Source of the DNA: Cytobacillus dafuensis
GTDB taxonomy: Bacteria; Bacillota; Bacilli; Bacillales; Cytobacillaceae
Direction: 5' to 3'
Assembly: GCF_007995155.1 (NCBI RefSeq)
Contig: NZ_CP042593.1
Span: 2,770,001-2,834,000 of the forward strand
DNA: 64,000 nucleotides
The position numbers and the translations under genes are program-made. Shown here piece by piece: positions 1 to 8,055 of this stretch (positions are counted from its first letter, which is position 1; the number at the start of each line of letters is the position of its first letter). Below the pieces are notes generated by a model. The model saw only the letters and a program-made list of their open reading frames with translations. It made no database searches and was not told where the DNA came from.

Positions 1-7
1 TGGTACT

Positions 8-505
8 TTAGGACCAATCAACGCCACCCCAAGAGGATTGCAACTTTCGCAACAGAACAATTTGGCCGAGATGATACGTATCGTGCATCATGATATTGCT
101 GAGTAAACGCTCAACAGAGTACCTGTTAGCTGCATACGGAGCTTTTAACTTTTCATCGTCAAGGTCCGCAATGACCGTTTTTAATTTATTCATGACTTCA
201 TTAAGGTGCTGCACTGTCTGGGCCCACCCAATTTCGTCTTCTGGATCCCCCGGATTTCCAAAGGTTTCTTCATTTTCTTCAGCCTTATGCGGATTCTCTG
301 TGCCCTTAATTCAATGGATTACGTCTTCATTCCAAAATATCAAGTGGTTGACAATCTGCCAAATCGAATTGCTGGTTCCCGAACTTGTCCAAGCTGCCTC
401 AGCTGCGATGACTCCATGAAGCGCCTGATCCATGGATGCAAACCACTCATTCTCATAGCAATGCATGTCGAGTTGTTCTAAAAACATTTTGGCTACAACT
501 TGCAT
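8..505 (-). pseudogene. DinB-family protein broken by an in-frame TGA
   Basis: Two minus-strand reading frames (505-311 and 214-8) are in the same frame and join through a single TGA stop at 311-313. Translating through the stop gives one continuous DinB/YfiT-like four-helix protein of about 165 residues. The first part ends in FWNEDVIH and the second carries the MMHDTYHLGQIV segment typical of the metal-binding C-terminal helix of the family. The stop lies where related proteins usually have Arg (CGA to TGA is one change). Family members act as metal-dependent thiol transferases or have unknown roles. Either a genuine nonsense mutation or a sequencing error. Confidence 0.7.
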
Positions 506-518
506 AACATCAATCTCC

Positions 519-800
519 TCACTGTTTAGTGTAATCTTTCAAAGTTAAAAGACATGAAAAAATTTGATTATAGTATAAATTAATCGTTCCTAAAAAGGTA
601 AAAACCAAATCCAAGTGGTCCCTTTCATATTGGACATACCTTTCTCTCCAGCTTCTAATTCTCTCCAACATGGCAGGGTAATCTGAAATTTCCGGGTGAC
701 GATAACAATAATCCTCAAACGATTTCAAAAAAGCCATTCATACGCATCAAAATCATCTTCAATTGCTACTGTCGTCCATATAACGAAAAAATGTTCTCAA
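519..800 (-). pseudogene. Unrecognised gene remnant, probably frameshifted
   Basis: A 72-codon frame (737-519) encodes a tryptophan- and arginine-rich helical peptide (DYPAMLERIRSWRERYVQYE). Just upstream, another frame reads EDDFDAYEWLF and would join it if one T were added to the T6 run near 726-731. There is no convincing ribosome binding site before the ATG at 737. I do not recognise the family. It lies among other decayed genes, so a broken fragment is more likely than a small intact gene. Confidence 0.3.
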
Positions 801-992
801 TGAAATCCTCCAATCATTTATTTTGAGAATACAACAAAACCATGATCAATATGACTTATTCGGCTCATACAGCTTTTATTCCTTCATCACGACAAATAAA
901 GTACCCTATAGGGCAGACCTTTTTAAGTGTCTACTCAATAGTTTATTTTTCTGGTTGACCTGTTGGCTAAACGACATACCTGGCCTTTGATT

Positions 993-1270
993 TTATAACT
1001 GGCTTAATTCATATAATGCTTTGGCATAGATGGCTGTCGCTTTGATTAAATCATCGATTTCTATAAATTCATCTATTTGGTGAGAGCTATCTACCTTACC
1101 AGGGAAAAGCGCACCGTAAGCCACTGCATTTTTCATTTACGCTGCATATGATCCCCGCCAGATGTTAAAAGTGTGGGTTCATTCCCTGTAATCGATTGAT
1201 AAGCCGATTGTAGTGTTTTAATCATTGGATGATCGACAGGGAAATTTATAAGGACGTTGTTTAATTATAT
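993..1270 (-). pseudogene. C-terminal remnant of a PepV-like M20 dipeptidase
   Basis: Minus-strand translation gives NEPTLLTSGGDHMQR in one frame, then, after a one-base shift near 1135, AVAYGALFPGKVDSSHQ and EFIEIDDLIKATAIYAKALY, ending at a TAA at 993-995. This is the conserved C-terminus of PepV (Xaa-His dipeptidase, peptidase M20), including the GGDxYxR-like and HQxDE motifs around the metal site. Nothing of the remaining roughly 380 residues is visible upstream, so the gene is both truncated and frameshifted and cannot be active. Confidence 0.7.
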
Positions 1271-1381
1271 GGCCCGATTGTTGAATAGTGGAAAATGAGA
1301 AAAAGCTGCAAAAATATCACCTTATTTATTGTGCTAAAGCACCCCGTTAGTGAAAAATAATTATATTTTCACCATACAAAT

Positions 1382-1712
1382 TTAGATGATATGGCCATTA
1401 ACTTCAGTTGTTCCTGTACAGACACCCTCCCCTTGCTTAAACCATTTTACATGTTTTCCAACCAACTCCACTTCTCCAGCTAACTCCATTCCTAATATCT
1501 CTTTTTTTGGTCGTCTCAAACCAAGTGTTATACGTGCAGGCAGCCAAAAAGCAGGAGGAACTGTAAAACTCCATGACCTAATATCTGCTACTGTTACGGT
1601 TGTGGCTTTTACTTTAACTAAGATTTCATTTTCTTTCGGAACAGGTTTTACTACCTGTTTTAGTTCAAGAACATCGGGGGGGACCGTATCTTGTATACAC
1701 AATGGCTTTCAT
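1382..1712 (-). pseudogene. Truncated, frameshifted medium-chain dehydrogenase fragment
   Basis: An ATG at 1710-1712 preceded by GGAGGAT begins MKAIVYTRYGPP, the usual start of zinc-type or quinone-oxidoreductase-like medium-chain dehydrogenases. The frame then shifts in a C7 tract (G7 on the plus strand, 1676-1682) and continues DVLELKQVVKPVPKENEI to a stop at 1382, after only about 105 residues. The nucleotide-binding domain is missing. It resembles the intact gene just downstream (1916-2884) and may be a decayed relative of it. The homopolymer suggests slippage, or a sequencing error. Confidence 0.6.
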
Positions 1713-1915
1713 TTATCCTCCACCTCAAATTCGTTTTATAATGACCATAATTGTAACACTAACCATAATGAAAATTCTGGTACTTGCTAATGGTGTACGA
1801 TTAGGTATGCTAATGTAGTTTTGATTAAGGAGCTGATAAAGAAAAAAGTAACATTCTACCGTTAATGACAGTTTATTTTACATAAGTAGTTAAGGGGGTT
1901 AATATCAGTTTAAAA

Positions 1916-2884
1916 TTATACAGTAATTACCACTTTCCCTTGAGCGTGACCTTCCTGAAAATACTTGAATGCTTCTGTTATTTCATTTAACTTATAGCGT
2001 TTATCAATTATCGGTTTTACTTTGCCAGTTTCAAGTAATTCTTTTACATGATTTAAATCTTTTTGGTTTGCTCTCTGTAACAGATTACTTATTTTCTTGC
2101 TTCCAGTCATTGAAATAAAAGGTCCAAGAAATAATGTTTGAAAAAATTGGGATTCGGAACCTCCTACGTGAACAAAATGCCCATTTGGTTTTAGTAGACG
2201 TTTATAAGCTGAAATGGAATTAGAACCGTTCACACCAAGAATCAAATCGTAACGCTTTTCATCTTGGGGGAAATGATCTTTTGTATAATCAATGATATGG
2301 TCGGCTCCTATTGAACGCAATATCTCTAAATTTCTTGTACTACATACACCTGTTACTTCAGCACCAAATGATTTGGCAATTTGTACCGCGAAAGTACCGA
2401 CACCACCAGATGCCCCATAAATTAAAACCTTTTGTCCCGATTTAATCTTACCTTTATCACGTAATCCCTGTAAGGCCGTCACACCTGCCATAGGTGCTGC
2501 AGCAGCTTCTTCGAAGGAGATATTGATTGGTTTTAAGGCTATAGCATGTTCGGGGACAGCTACATATTCAGCAAAACCTCCCCAGCCACAACCAGAGAGA
2601 TCGCCAAATACTTCATCAACTACTTGAAATAGCTTAACGTCTTTACCAACAGCTTCAACTACACCAGCTATGTCACCTCCTGGTATGGAATATTTTGGTC
2701 TCGTTAGTCCGAAAGCGAAGCGGGCTAAGAAAGGTTTGCCTTTCAAAAGAACCAAGTTACCAAAGTTCAAGGATGCTGAATGGACTCTTACCAATACTTG
2801 ATTCTCGGTGGGTAAAGGTTTACTTGTCTCTTTCAATTCAAGTACATCAGGTGAACCATATTTATCACAAACTATTGCTTTCAT
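1916..2884 (-). CDS. NAD(P)-dependent medium-chain alcohol dehydrogenase / quinone oxidoreductase-like protein
   Basis: Cytosolic oxidoreductase of the MDR superfamily, 322 residues, the usual length. The N-terminal GroES-like fold carries PGGDIAGVVEAVGKDV. The Rossmann domain carries the nucleotide-binding motif YGASGGVGTFAVQIAKSFGA. The cysteines of the structural zinc site are not obvious, pointing to the quinone-oxidoreductase side of the family. I choose the ATG at 2882-2884 because GGAGGG lies seven bases upstream; an ATG 15 bases earlier overlaps that site. A Crp/Fnr-type regulator gene lies 180 bases upstream on the same strand and may control it. The substrate cannot be told from sequence. 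Confidence 0.88.
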   Translation of the reverse strand: MKAIVCDKYGSPDVLELKETSKPLPTENQVLVRVHSASLNFGNLVLLKGKPFLARFAFGLTRPKYSIPGGDIAGVVEAVGKDVKLFQVVDEVFGDLSGCGWGGFAEYVAVPEHAIALKPINISFEEAAAAPMAGVTALQGLRDKGKIKSGQKVLIYGASGGVGTFAVQIAKSFGAEVTGVCSTRNLEILRSIGADHIIDYTKDHFPQDEKRYDLILGVNGSNSISAYKRLLKPNGHFVHVGGSESQFFQTLFLGPFISMTGSKKISNLLQRANQKDLNHVKELLETGKVKPIIDKRYKLNEITEAFKYFQEGHAQGKVVITV

Positions 2885-3064
2885 AAAAAGTCCCTCCAAT
2901 TAAAATAAAAGAATATTATAAATTTAATTTTATTTAATTGTAACAAGGGGATTAAAACCTTTCATTGACTTAAGTTAATTTCTAGAGACTTTAGAGTTTT
3001 TTTATGGTGGTTATTTGGATGCTTCTATAGGAGGGAGGATTACGGAATGTGTATGACATCTATT

Positions 3065-3649
3065 TTAAAATTTATTTTTTTTTCGCTTTTTTATTCTACT
3101 TAATGACTCAGGAGTGATTCCAAGATAACTAGCCAATTGATGCTGTGGTACACGGTCAACTAACTGAGGTCGTTTCTTTAAAATGGATTCGTAGCGTTCT
3201 TCAGGAGAAAAATTGATAAATTCTCCGAATTGTTCTTGTATATCACCAAGGTTTATCTCCATCATTTTGCGTATCATAGTTTCCAGTTGTGGGTATTTGC
3301 TAAACATCGTTTTTTCAGAATCAACCTCGCCAACAACTAATATACAGTTTTCGACACACAATAATGAATACTTTGATAAATCATTTTGTTTCTGTTCATT
3401 GATAATTGGAATAGCTTGTTCTTCGGTAAAAAAATTTGATGTGACCTCTTTACCTGATTCATCTATAAAAAACTGCCTGACACACCCAGTTAATACGAAA
3501 TAACATTTAATGGCGGAAAGTTCTCCTTGTCTAAGAAGGTATTTTCCTTTTTTATATTCTTCAATTCGTAAACATTCAGAAATTGCCAGCTGTTCCTCTT
3601 CACTGAGTGAAGTAAAATCAGTCATATATTTCAAGAGAATTTTCTTCAT
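3065..3649 (-). CDS. Crp/Fnr-family transcriptional regulator
   Basis: A 194-residue cytosolic DNA-binding protein. Residues about 15-120 form the cyclic-nucleotide-binding-type beta-roll (YKKGKYLLRQGE, then the CYFVLTGCVRQFF strand pair). The C-terminus has a winged helix with VPQHQLASYLGITPESLSRIKKR, the canonical recognition-helix pattern. The Fnr cysteine cluster is absent, so this is not an oxygen-sensing Fnr. Proteins of this type in Bacillus often regulate a neighbouring gene; the dehydrogenase at 1916-2884 is the obvious candidate. The ATG has a GGAAGG ribosome binding site upstream. The effector is unknown. Confidence 0.88.
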   Translation of the reverse strand: MKKILLKYMTDFTSLSEEEQLAISECLRIEEYKKGKYLLRQGELSAIKCYFVLTGCVRQFFIDESGKEVTSNFFTEEQAIPIINEQKQNDLSKYSLLCVENCILVVGEVDSEKTMFSKYPQLETMIRKMMEINLGDIQEQFGEFINFSPEERYESILKKRPQLVDRVPQHQLASYLGITPESLSRIKKRKKNKF

Positions 3650-4121
3650 TTTACCTTCCTTTCAAATTGAGTTAATTTATTTATTCCTAAATCATTTTAT
3701 CATTTTTATCCATAATTTTTTCCTTTTTATATAAAATTTACTTAACCCTCTTTTAATCAATTGGTTGAAACAAGAAGGGTATTTTTATGTTTTTAGATTT
3801 ATCCCCATTACCGATACGGTATTTGTTCCTTTTTGTTATAACCTAAATCGTTTAGTTTTTTTGGTGATATCACCAATATTTGCCCGTAAAAAGTTGAAAG
3901 TTAGAAGTTTTTATTCACTAATGAACCTATATTGAAAATAAGCGCTGTTCCTTTTTACAGAAAGCGCCCGATTGTTGGAGCTCGTTATTTAACTAAAGCT
4001 CTCGTTAGTCTTCATGAATCAGATATTCACTACAGAGAATGAAAGATAATTATGTTCTTTTCTTTCATGGTAGTTTAATAAGGGCAGAGCCCAAGGAAAT
4101 CTTTTGCCTACATATACTTAT
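3650..4121. other. Intergenic region without a recognisable gene
   Basis: AT-rich DNA of about 470 bases. I see no coding frame with a ribosome binding site. A short GCGCCCGATTGTTGG stretch near 3963 resembles one at 1266 (GGCCCGATTGTTGA) and may be a remnant of an interspersed repeat. Confidence 0.5.
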
Positions 4122-4475
4122 CTATCTTACTATAATAAAATCTTCCCTATCCCTACTAATAGGAATGTTTATGACATCACATTTCTTTACAGATGCACGT
4201 TTCAAAGATTTCATGGATTTTATTAGAAAATCTACTTTCGTTTCTTCCCCCTGCAGTTCTGCTACTACACTTCCATCTTCTAAATTTTTCACCCATCCCG
4301 TTAATTTCAATCTTTTAGAAAGGGTAAATAATTCCAAACGGAATCCTACTTTTTGAACTCTCCCAGAAAAGATAACTTTTTTTCTTACCACATTGCTTGA
4401 ATCAAATTCGGGAAAATTAATATTATTGGCATGCCAAATAACGTAATCATCTCTTAATCTTTTTAATGCTTTCAT
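4122..4475 (-). CDS. acyP: Acylphosphatase
   Basis: Small cytosolic enzyme that hydrolyses acyl-phosphates such as acetyl phosphate or carbamoyl phosphate. The family signature GRVQKVGFRLE, with its catalytic Arg, starts near residue 38, and GWVKNLEDGSV, with the catalytic Asn, follows near residue 60. At 117 residues it is longer than the usual 90 because about 30 extra residues precede the core fold. An ATG with AAGGGG upstream supports the long start. No operon partner is evident. Its activity could touch the acyl-phosphate made by the microcompartment pathway, but nothing in the layout links them. Confidence 0.85.
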   Translation of the reverse strand: MKALKRLRDDYVIWHANNINFPEFDSSNVVRKKVIFSGRVQKVGFRLELFTLSKRLKLTGWVKNLEDGSVVAELQGEETKVDFLIKSMKSLKRASVKKCDVINIPISRDREDFIIVR

Positions 4476-5092
4476 TCTTATCCCCTTTTTTATTAGTATT
4501 ATGGTAAATTTTTTTCTTCAACTAGCCTACCCGTTAGTTCAATAACTTCAACAAAAATTAGCGTTAATCCTTCTTGGAATAACGCTGCCTAGTCTTTGAA
4601 TAAGATTTTTGTTCCTCGTTCCACACTGTTTAGGACTTTCCTTTTCAAAATTACCTTAAGGACCATCAAAATCCCGAATCTTCCGTTCCATTTGTCTGAT
4701 CGGCAAATTACAGCCATAAGATAAGGCAGACATAAGAGTTTGTTATTACCTGTTTGATGTTAATCTCTCCCAAAATAAAATACCACTGTCATCAGCAATG
4801 ACAAAATAATTGCCAATATGAAAATCCATTAATAGCAAAATTGCTTCTATCTATGTAAATGACATTCCTTCATGTACCTGCTCAATCGTGGAATATCACT
4901 CTAGGAAGTTAACCACCTCTCATCAGCAGATTTTGTAAACCAGTTATGTATAAGCATTCATTTAGTCCATTATGACAAAAAAAGATTGCAAAAAAGGCAC
5001 TATGTATTTTATATTAGAGTTTATGATTTTTTTAACACTCCTAAAATCATAATCAAAATTTAAGTCATCAGGAATTTTAGGAAGGAAGTAGT
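4476..5092. other. Intergenic region, possible gene remnants
   Basis: About 615 bases with no intact gene. On the minus strand near 4775-4880 the translation DFHIGNYFVIADDSGILFWE appears between stops. It faintly resembles an SMI1/KNR4-type fragment, but is too short to call. Confidence 0.35.
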
Positions 5093-6013
5093 ATGATGAA
5101 GATGTATCTCTATCCCCTGCTAGTAATTATTGCAGCTAGCAGTTTTGGTGTTGTTTCCACCATCATAAAATTGGCCATGCGCAGTGGTTTTTCAGTGTCT
5201 GAGGCGGTTACCAGTCAGTTTTTTATCGGCTTTTGTATCGCTGTATGTATTTTCTTAATTACAAACAGATCAAAATTTAGCTTTAATGGGGTTAAAATAC
5301 TTATTTGTGCAGGTATATTAACTGGGTTAACCAATATTTTATATGGTCATTCTTTGAACTTTTTGCCTGCATCTTTGGCGGTTGTCCTGCTATTTCAATT
5401 CACATGGATTGGCATGCTGATTTCTTGTATCTCTAAACGGCAATTTCCAAGCAGAATTGAAGCCATATCCTTACTCGTATTGATAGCTGGAACGATACCA
5501 GCAGCAGGTTTGTTTGATGTTGATTTATCCCAAATCCCTTTACAGGGGTGGCTATGGGGGCTAGCTGCTGCTGTAAGTTATTCCTTCTTTTTATTTGTGA
5601 ACGGAAAGGCCACTGCAAGTATGACTGCCTCTAACCGTTTAGTATGGGTTTCTTTTTCTGCTTTTATGATTACGGCGGCTTTTCAGTCTCCGGAAATTAT
5701 TTGGAACGGTACCTTGTTTAACGAAGGACTTTGGATGTATGGATTGGCATTAGGGTTATTCGGAATGATTATACCTGTATTCTTATTCACTATGGCCGTT
5801 CCTAAAGTTGGATTAGGGATGTCATCGATATTGAGTGCGATTGAATTGCCTATCGCGGTGATGGTATCCGTTATCTTATTAGACGAAACGGTTACACCTT
5901 TGCAAATAGCAGGGATCGTAACCATCATTATCGGTACGAGTTTACCAACATTGCTAAATAAAAATAGCTTGTTAAGTAAAAATAAAATGTCAAAACAAAC
6001 GATGTTAGGTTAA
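5093..6013 (+). CDS. EamA-family (DMT superfamily) transporter
   Basis: Integral membrane exporter of 306 residues with ten hydrophobic segments in two EamA repeats of about five each (roughly residues 1-140 and 150-290). These proteins move amino acids, metabolites or drugs across the cytoplasmic membrane; the substrate cannot be predicted. The start is supported by GGAAGGAAG just before tandem ATGs at 5093 and 5096. It stands alone, followed directly by a strong terminator, so it is probably monocistronic. Confidence 0.85.
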   Translation: MMKMYLYPLLVIIAASSFGVVSTIIKLAMRSGFSVSEAVTSQFFIGFCIAVCIFLITNRSKFSFNGVKILICAGILTGLTNILYGHSLNFLPASLAVVLLFQFTWIGMLISCISKRQFPSRIEAISLLVLIAGTIPAAGLFDVDLSQIPLQGWLWGLAAAVSYSFFLFVNGKATASMTASNRLVWVSFSAFMITAAFQSPEIIWNGTLFNEGLWMYGLALGLFGMIIPVFLFTMAVPKVGLGMSSILSAIELPIAVMVSVILLDETVTPLQIAGIVTIIIGTSLPTLLNKNSLLSKNKMSKQTMLG

Positions 6014-6016
6014 AAC

Positions 6017-6066
6017 AAAGGGACGGTTCTACTGCTTCAAGGAAGCATGAGAACCGTCCCTTTTCT
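6017..6066 (+). terminator. Rho-independent terminator after the EamA gene
   Basis: Near-perfect long hairpin (AAAGGGACGGTTCT pairing with AGAACCGTCCCTTT) with an inner TGCTTC/GAAGCA stem, followed by TTTTC. It begins four bases after the stop codon of the transporter. Confidence 0.85.
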
Positions 6067-6163
6067 TTCTCCATTATCTTAAATGCTTCCTCTTCCAAAT
6101 CTATATTCATTTTATCCGCTAACTGCAAAATATAAATAAATACGTCCGCCATCTCTTGTTTAT
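6060..6163 (-). pseudogene. Fragment of a MazG-like nucleotide pyrophosphohydrolase
   Basis: Minus-strand translation reads YKQEMADVFIYILQLADKMN followed by FKIMEKEKGRF. This is the EExxD-type helix and C-terminus of MazG-like phosphohydrolases. A stop lies immediately upstream and the frame runs into the transporter terminator downstream. Only about 35 residues survive, so it is non-functional. Confidence 0.5.
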
Positions 6164-6233
6164 ATTAATATTCTGTTTAGAATCAGCAACCGCTTCTAGA
6201 AACATTATAAAAATTAGCTAAATGAGGTAATTT

Positions 6234-6368
6234 ATGGATTTTTTACCACGAGAGCAAATAATGAACGATTTACAAAAACCACTTCAATCTTATATAGTTC
6301 AATTCGGTATAGAAGATATCGGTATTTTTGAGGAAGAAAGTCAGGAGGAACTAAAAAGACCGTCATGA
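6234..6368 (+). CDS. Small acidic hypothetical protein
   Basis: A 44-residue frame starting at an ATG with GAGGTAA seven bases upstream. The product is acidic and not membrane-like (MDFLPREQIMNDLQ near the start, EEESQEEL near the end). Its last bases overlap the terminator hairpin of the converging microcompartment operon. I do not recognise it; it may be a gene fragment. Confidence 0.3.
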   Translation: MDFLPREQIMNDLQKPLQSYIVQFGIEDIGIFEEESQEELKRPS

Positions 6369-6391
6369 ACGATAGAACATGATGATCTTTT
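6354..6391 (-). terminator. Probable terminator of the microcompartment operon
   Basis: Imperfect hairpin (AAAAGACCGTCATG against CATGATGATCTTTT, 12 of 14 positions complementary) followed on the minus strand by a T-rich run. It lies six bases beyond the stop codon of the last operon gene. Confidence 0.6.
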
Positions 6392-6396
6392 CTTAG

Positions 6397-7122
6397 TTAA
6401 AATTCAATTGAACGATAATCATAAGGGTCTATTTTCTTTAACATGACAAGCTCCTGTTCAGTTGGTTCAGGCGTAAATTTAATTTCATCGTACAGTAACT
6501 CAAAGCCAGTGTTATCCCTTACTTCTTCAAAACTCGATGTAGGGTGAATGCTTTCTAGATAGAGTTTCCCTTTTCGAAATTCAAACACGCAAAGAGGGGT
6601 GACAATTTTCCATAAGTTCCCTCTAGTTGTTGTAAAGTCAACCTGTTCAACAAAGGTTCTTTTGTCATGTTTGACTCTCCAAATAATAGCTTTTTTTGCA
6701 GTAGGAATTAGAACAGCACTTCCAGCACCACCTGGCAGTCTAACCTTTGGTTTATGATAATCACCAATAACCGATGCATTTACATTTCCATTTATATCAA
6801 ATTGAATCCCGCCAAGAAAGGCAACATCTAATTTCCCGCGCATAGACAGGTCAAACACCTCTTCTAATGGGAAATAGGCCTCAGCAGTACCCAATAAATC
6901 GGCGCCTGCAGACGAATAGGATGCATTTTTGATCGAGCTAGGATTCACACCGCCAGGAATATTTAAATGTACTAATTCTGGAGCATGCATCGATTTAGCT
7001 AACTTCATAGCAACCATTGGCAGGTGTGAGGAGACGCCATGAAAGACAGTTTCGTTATCTTGAAGCATATTCGAAATACAGCAAGTCATAATATCACTTA
7101 CTCTATACTCTTTATTCCTCAT
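6397..7122 (-). CDS. CoA-transferase, beta subunit (GctB/IpdB-like)
   Basis: Second subunit of a family I CoA-transferase that swaps CoA between an acyl-CoA and a free acid. 241 residues, typical for the family. It carries HLNIPGGVNP, the SSAGAD segment, DVAFLGGIQFDINGN and the LPGGAGSA loop of the glutaconate/3-oxoacid CoA-transferase beta fold. It overlaps its partner alpha subunit by four bases (ATGA), so the two are translationally coupled. As the last gene of the microcompartment operon it probably handles an acyl-CoA made by the aldehyde dehydrogenase, but the acid and acyl group are not deducible. No encapsulation-type tail is seen, so it is probably cytosolic. Confidence 0.85.
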   Translation of the reverse strand: MRNKEYRVSDIMTCCISNMLQDNETVFHGVSSHLPMVAMKLAKSMHAPELVHLNIPGGVNPSSIKNASYSSAGADLLGTAEAYFPLEEVFDLSMRGKLDVAFLGGIQFDINGNVNASVIGDYHKPKVRLPGGAGSAVLIPTAKKAIIWRVKHDKRTFVEQVDFTTTRGNLWKIVTPLCVFEFRKGKLYLESIHPTSSFEEVRDNTGFELLYDEIKFTPEPTEQELVMLKKIDPYDYRSIEF

Positions 7123-7967
7123 AAAGCTCTCCCCATCCTTTCTCCAATATAATCTCTTGACTCATAATCTTTCAGGTACATTTTGATTTCGTCCTTGCTC
7201 TCCATTTTTATAAACGAGGTAATTGACTTATCATCAATCTCATATTTTTTATAACAGGATGCAGGTGCAGCACCTTTTGGTACATGAACAACAGAGTGAA
7301 CTAAGAATCCTGGAATATCGATTCGATCTGCATTTAATTTTGTTTTGCTCTCCGGAACAATCTGTTCGGTTGTAATAATCACTTTGTTTGCTGCTCGGCT
7401 TATAAGGACATCCTCAAATTTAGGACCATAAATAATGGCATTTCCTTTTTCATCACATTCATGTACATGAATAATGGCAACATCAGGTACAAGTGATTTA
7501 ACAAGTGTAATCGGTTCCCCGCTAAACGGATCCTCTACAACGACAAAGTAATCATTCTTCACTAATAAATCACCGGCATTAAGTCCTTTTACAGGCATAA
7601 ATGGCACATTCATTGCCGCGCCTCGTAGTGCGCATATCACCGTATAGCAAGCATGTTCATTTCCTTTTATCTTCCCAGTCTGTACCCCTTTACGATAATG
7701 GTTTGCTAACCCATATTTCGTCTCGTAGCTTACAAATCCTGCATCAACCGATTCTATACAATCCATGGAGCACAGTAAATCAATATCCTGAGCACCTGCT
7801 GTTTTCACTACCTTTAGTGATTTCTTATTTTGCCTGGCTATTTCTCGGACAGCTGCCATTGGTGCCCGATGAAGAACATTTCCCCCAAACGAAATGGTAT
7901 CTCCATCCTTAATGATCTGAATTGCTTCTTTCAAGCTTTTAACCTTTTTGATATTGGCCACCTCCAT
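7119..7967 (-). CDS. CoA-transferase, alpha subunit (GctA/IpdA-like)
   Basis: First subunit of the heteromeric CoA-transferase, 282 residues. The N-terminus has DGDTISFGGNVLHRAP, the glycine-rich family I motif; later come LRGAAMNVPFMPVKGLNAGD and DVAIIHVHECDEKGNA, as in glutaconate CoA-transferase subunit A. The ATG at 7967 has only a weak upstream site. A strong GGAGGTG lies inside the first codons, so the exact start is uncertain. It is separated from the flavoprotein gene upstream by 88 bases and coupled to the beta subunit downstream. CoA-transferases are not standard members of PduL-type microcompartment loci, which makes this pair informative about the product. Confidence 0.83.
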   Translation of the reverse strand: MEVANIKKVKSLKEAIQIIKDGDTISFGGNVLHRAPMAAVREIARQNKKSLKVVKTAGAQDIDLLCSMDCIESVDAGFVSYETKYGLANHYRKGVQTGKIKGNEHACYTVICALRGAAMNVPFMPVKGLNAGDLLVKNDYFVVVEDPFSGEPITLVKSLVPDVAIIHVHECDEKGNAIIYGPKFEDVLISRAANKVIITTEQIVPESKTKLNADRIDIPGFLVHSVVHVPKGAAPASCYKKYEIDDKSITSFIKMESKDEIKMYLKDYESRDYIGERMGRAL

Positions 7968-8055
7968 TTCTTAGGTGTTATCCAAGCCGTTTTCATGTAA
8001 GTTTTTATTATTAAAAAACTTAATTCTTATTACAGCCTTACTATTTTTTGAAGGA

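Noticed and set aside
1266-3980. CCCGATTGTTGA/G motif near 1266 and 3966 as a repeat family
   Set aside because: Two short matches of about 12 bases are too little to define a repeat from this window alone.
4775-4880. Minus-strand DFHIGNYFVIADDSGILFWE as an SMI1/KNR4 immunity-protein gene
   Set aside because: Only about 20 residues are plausible, with stops on both sides and no ribosome binding site.
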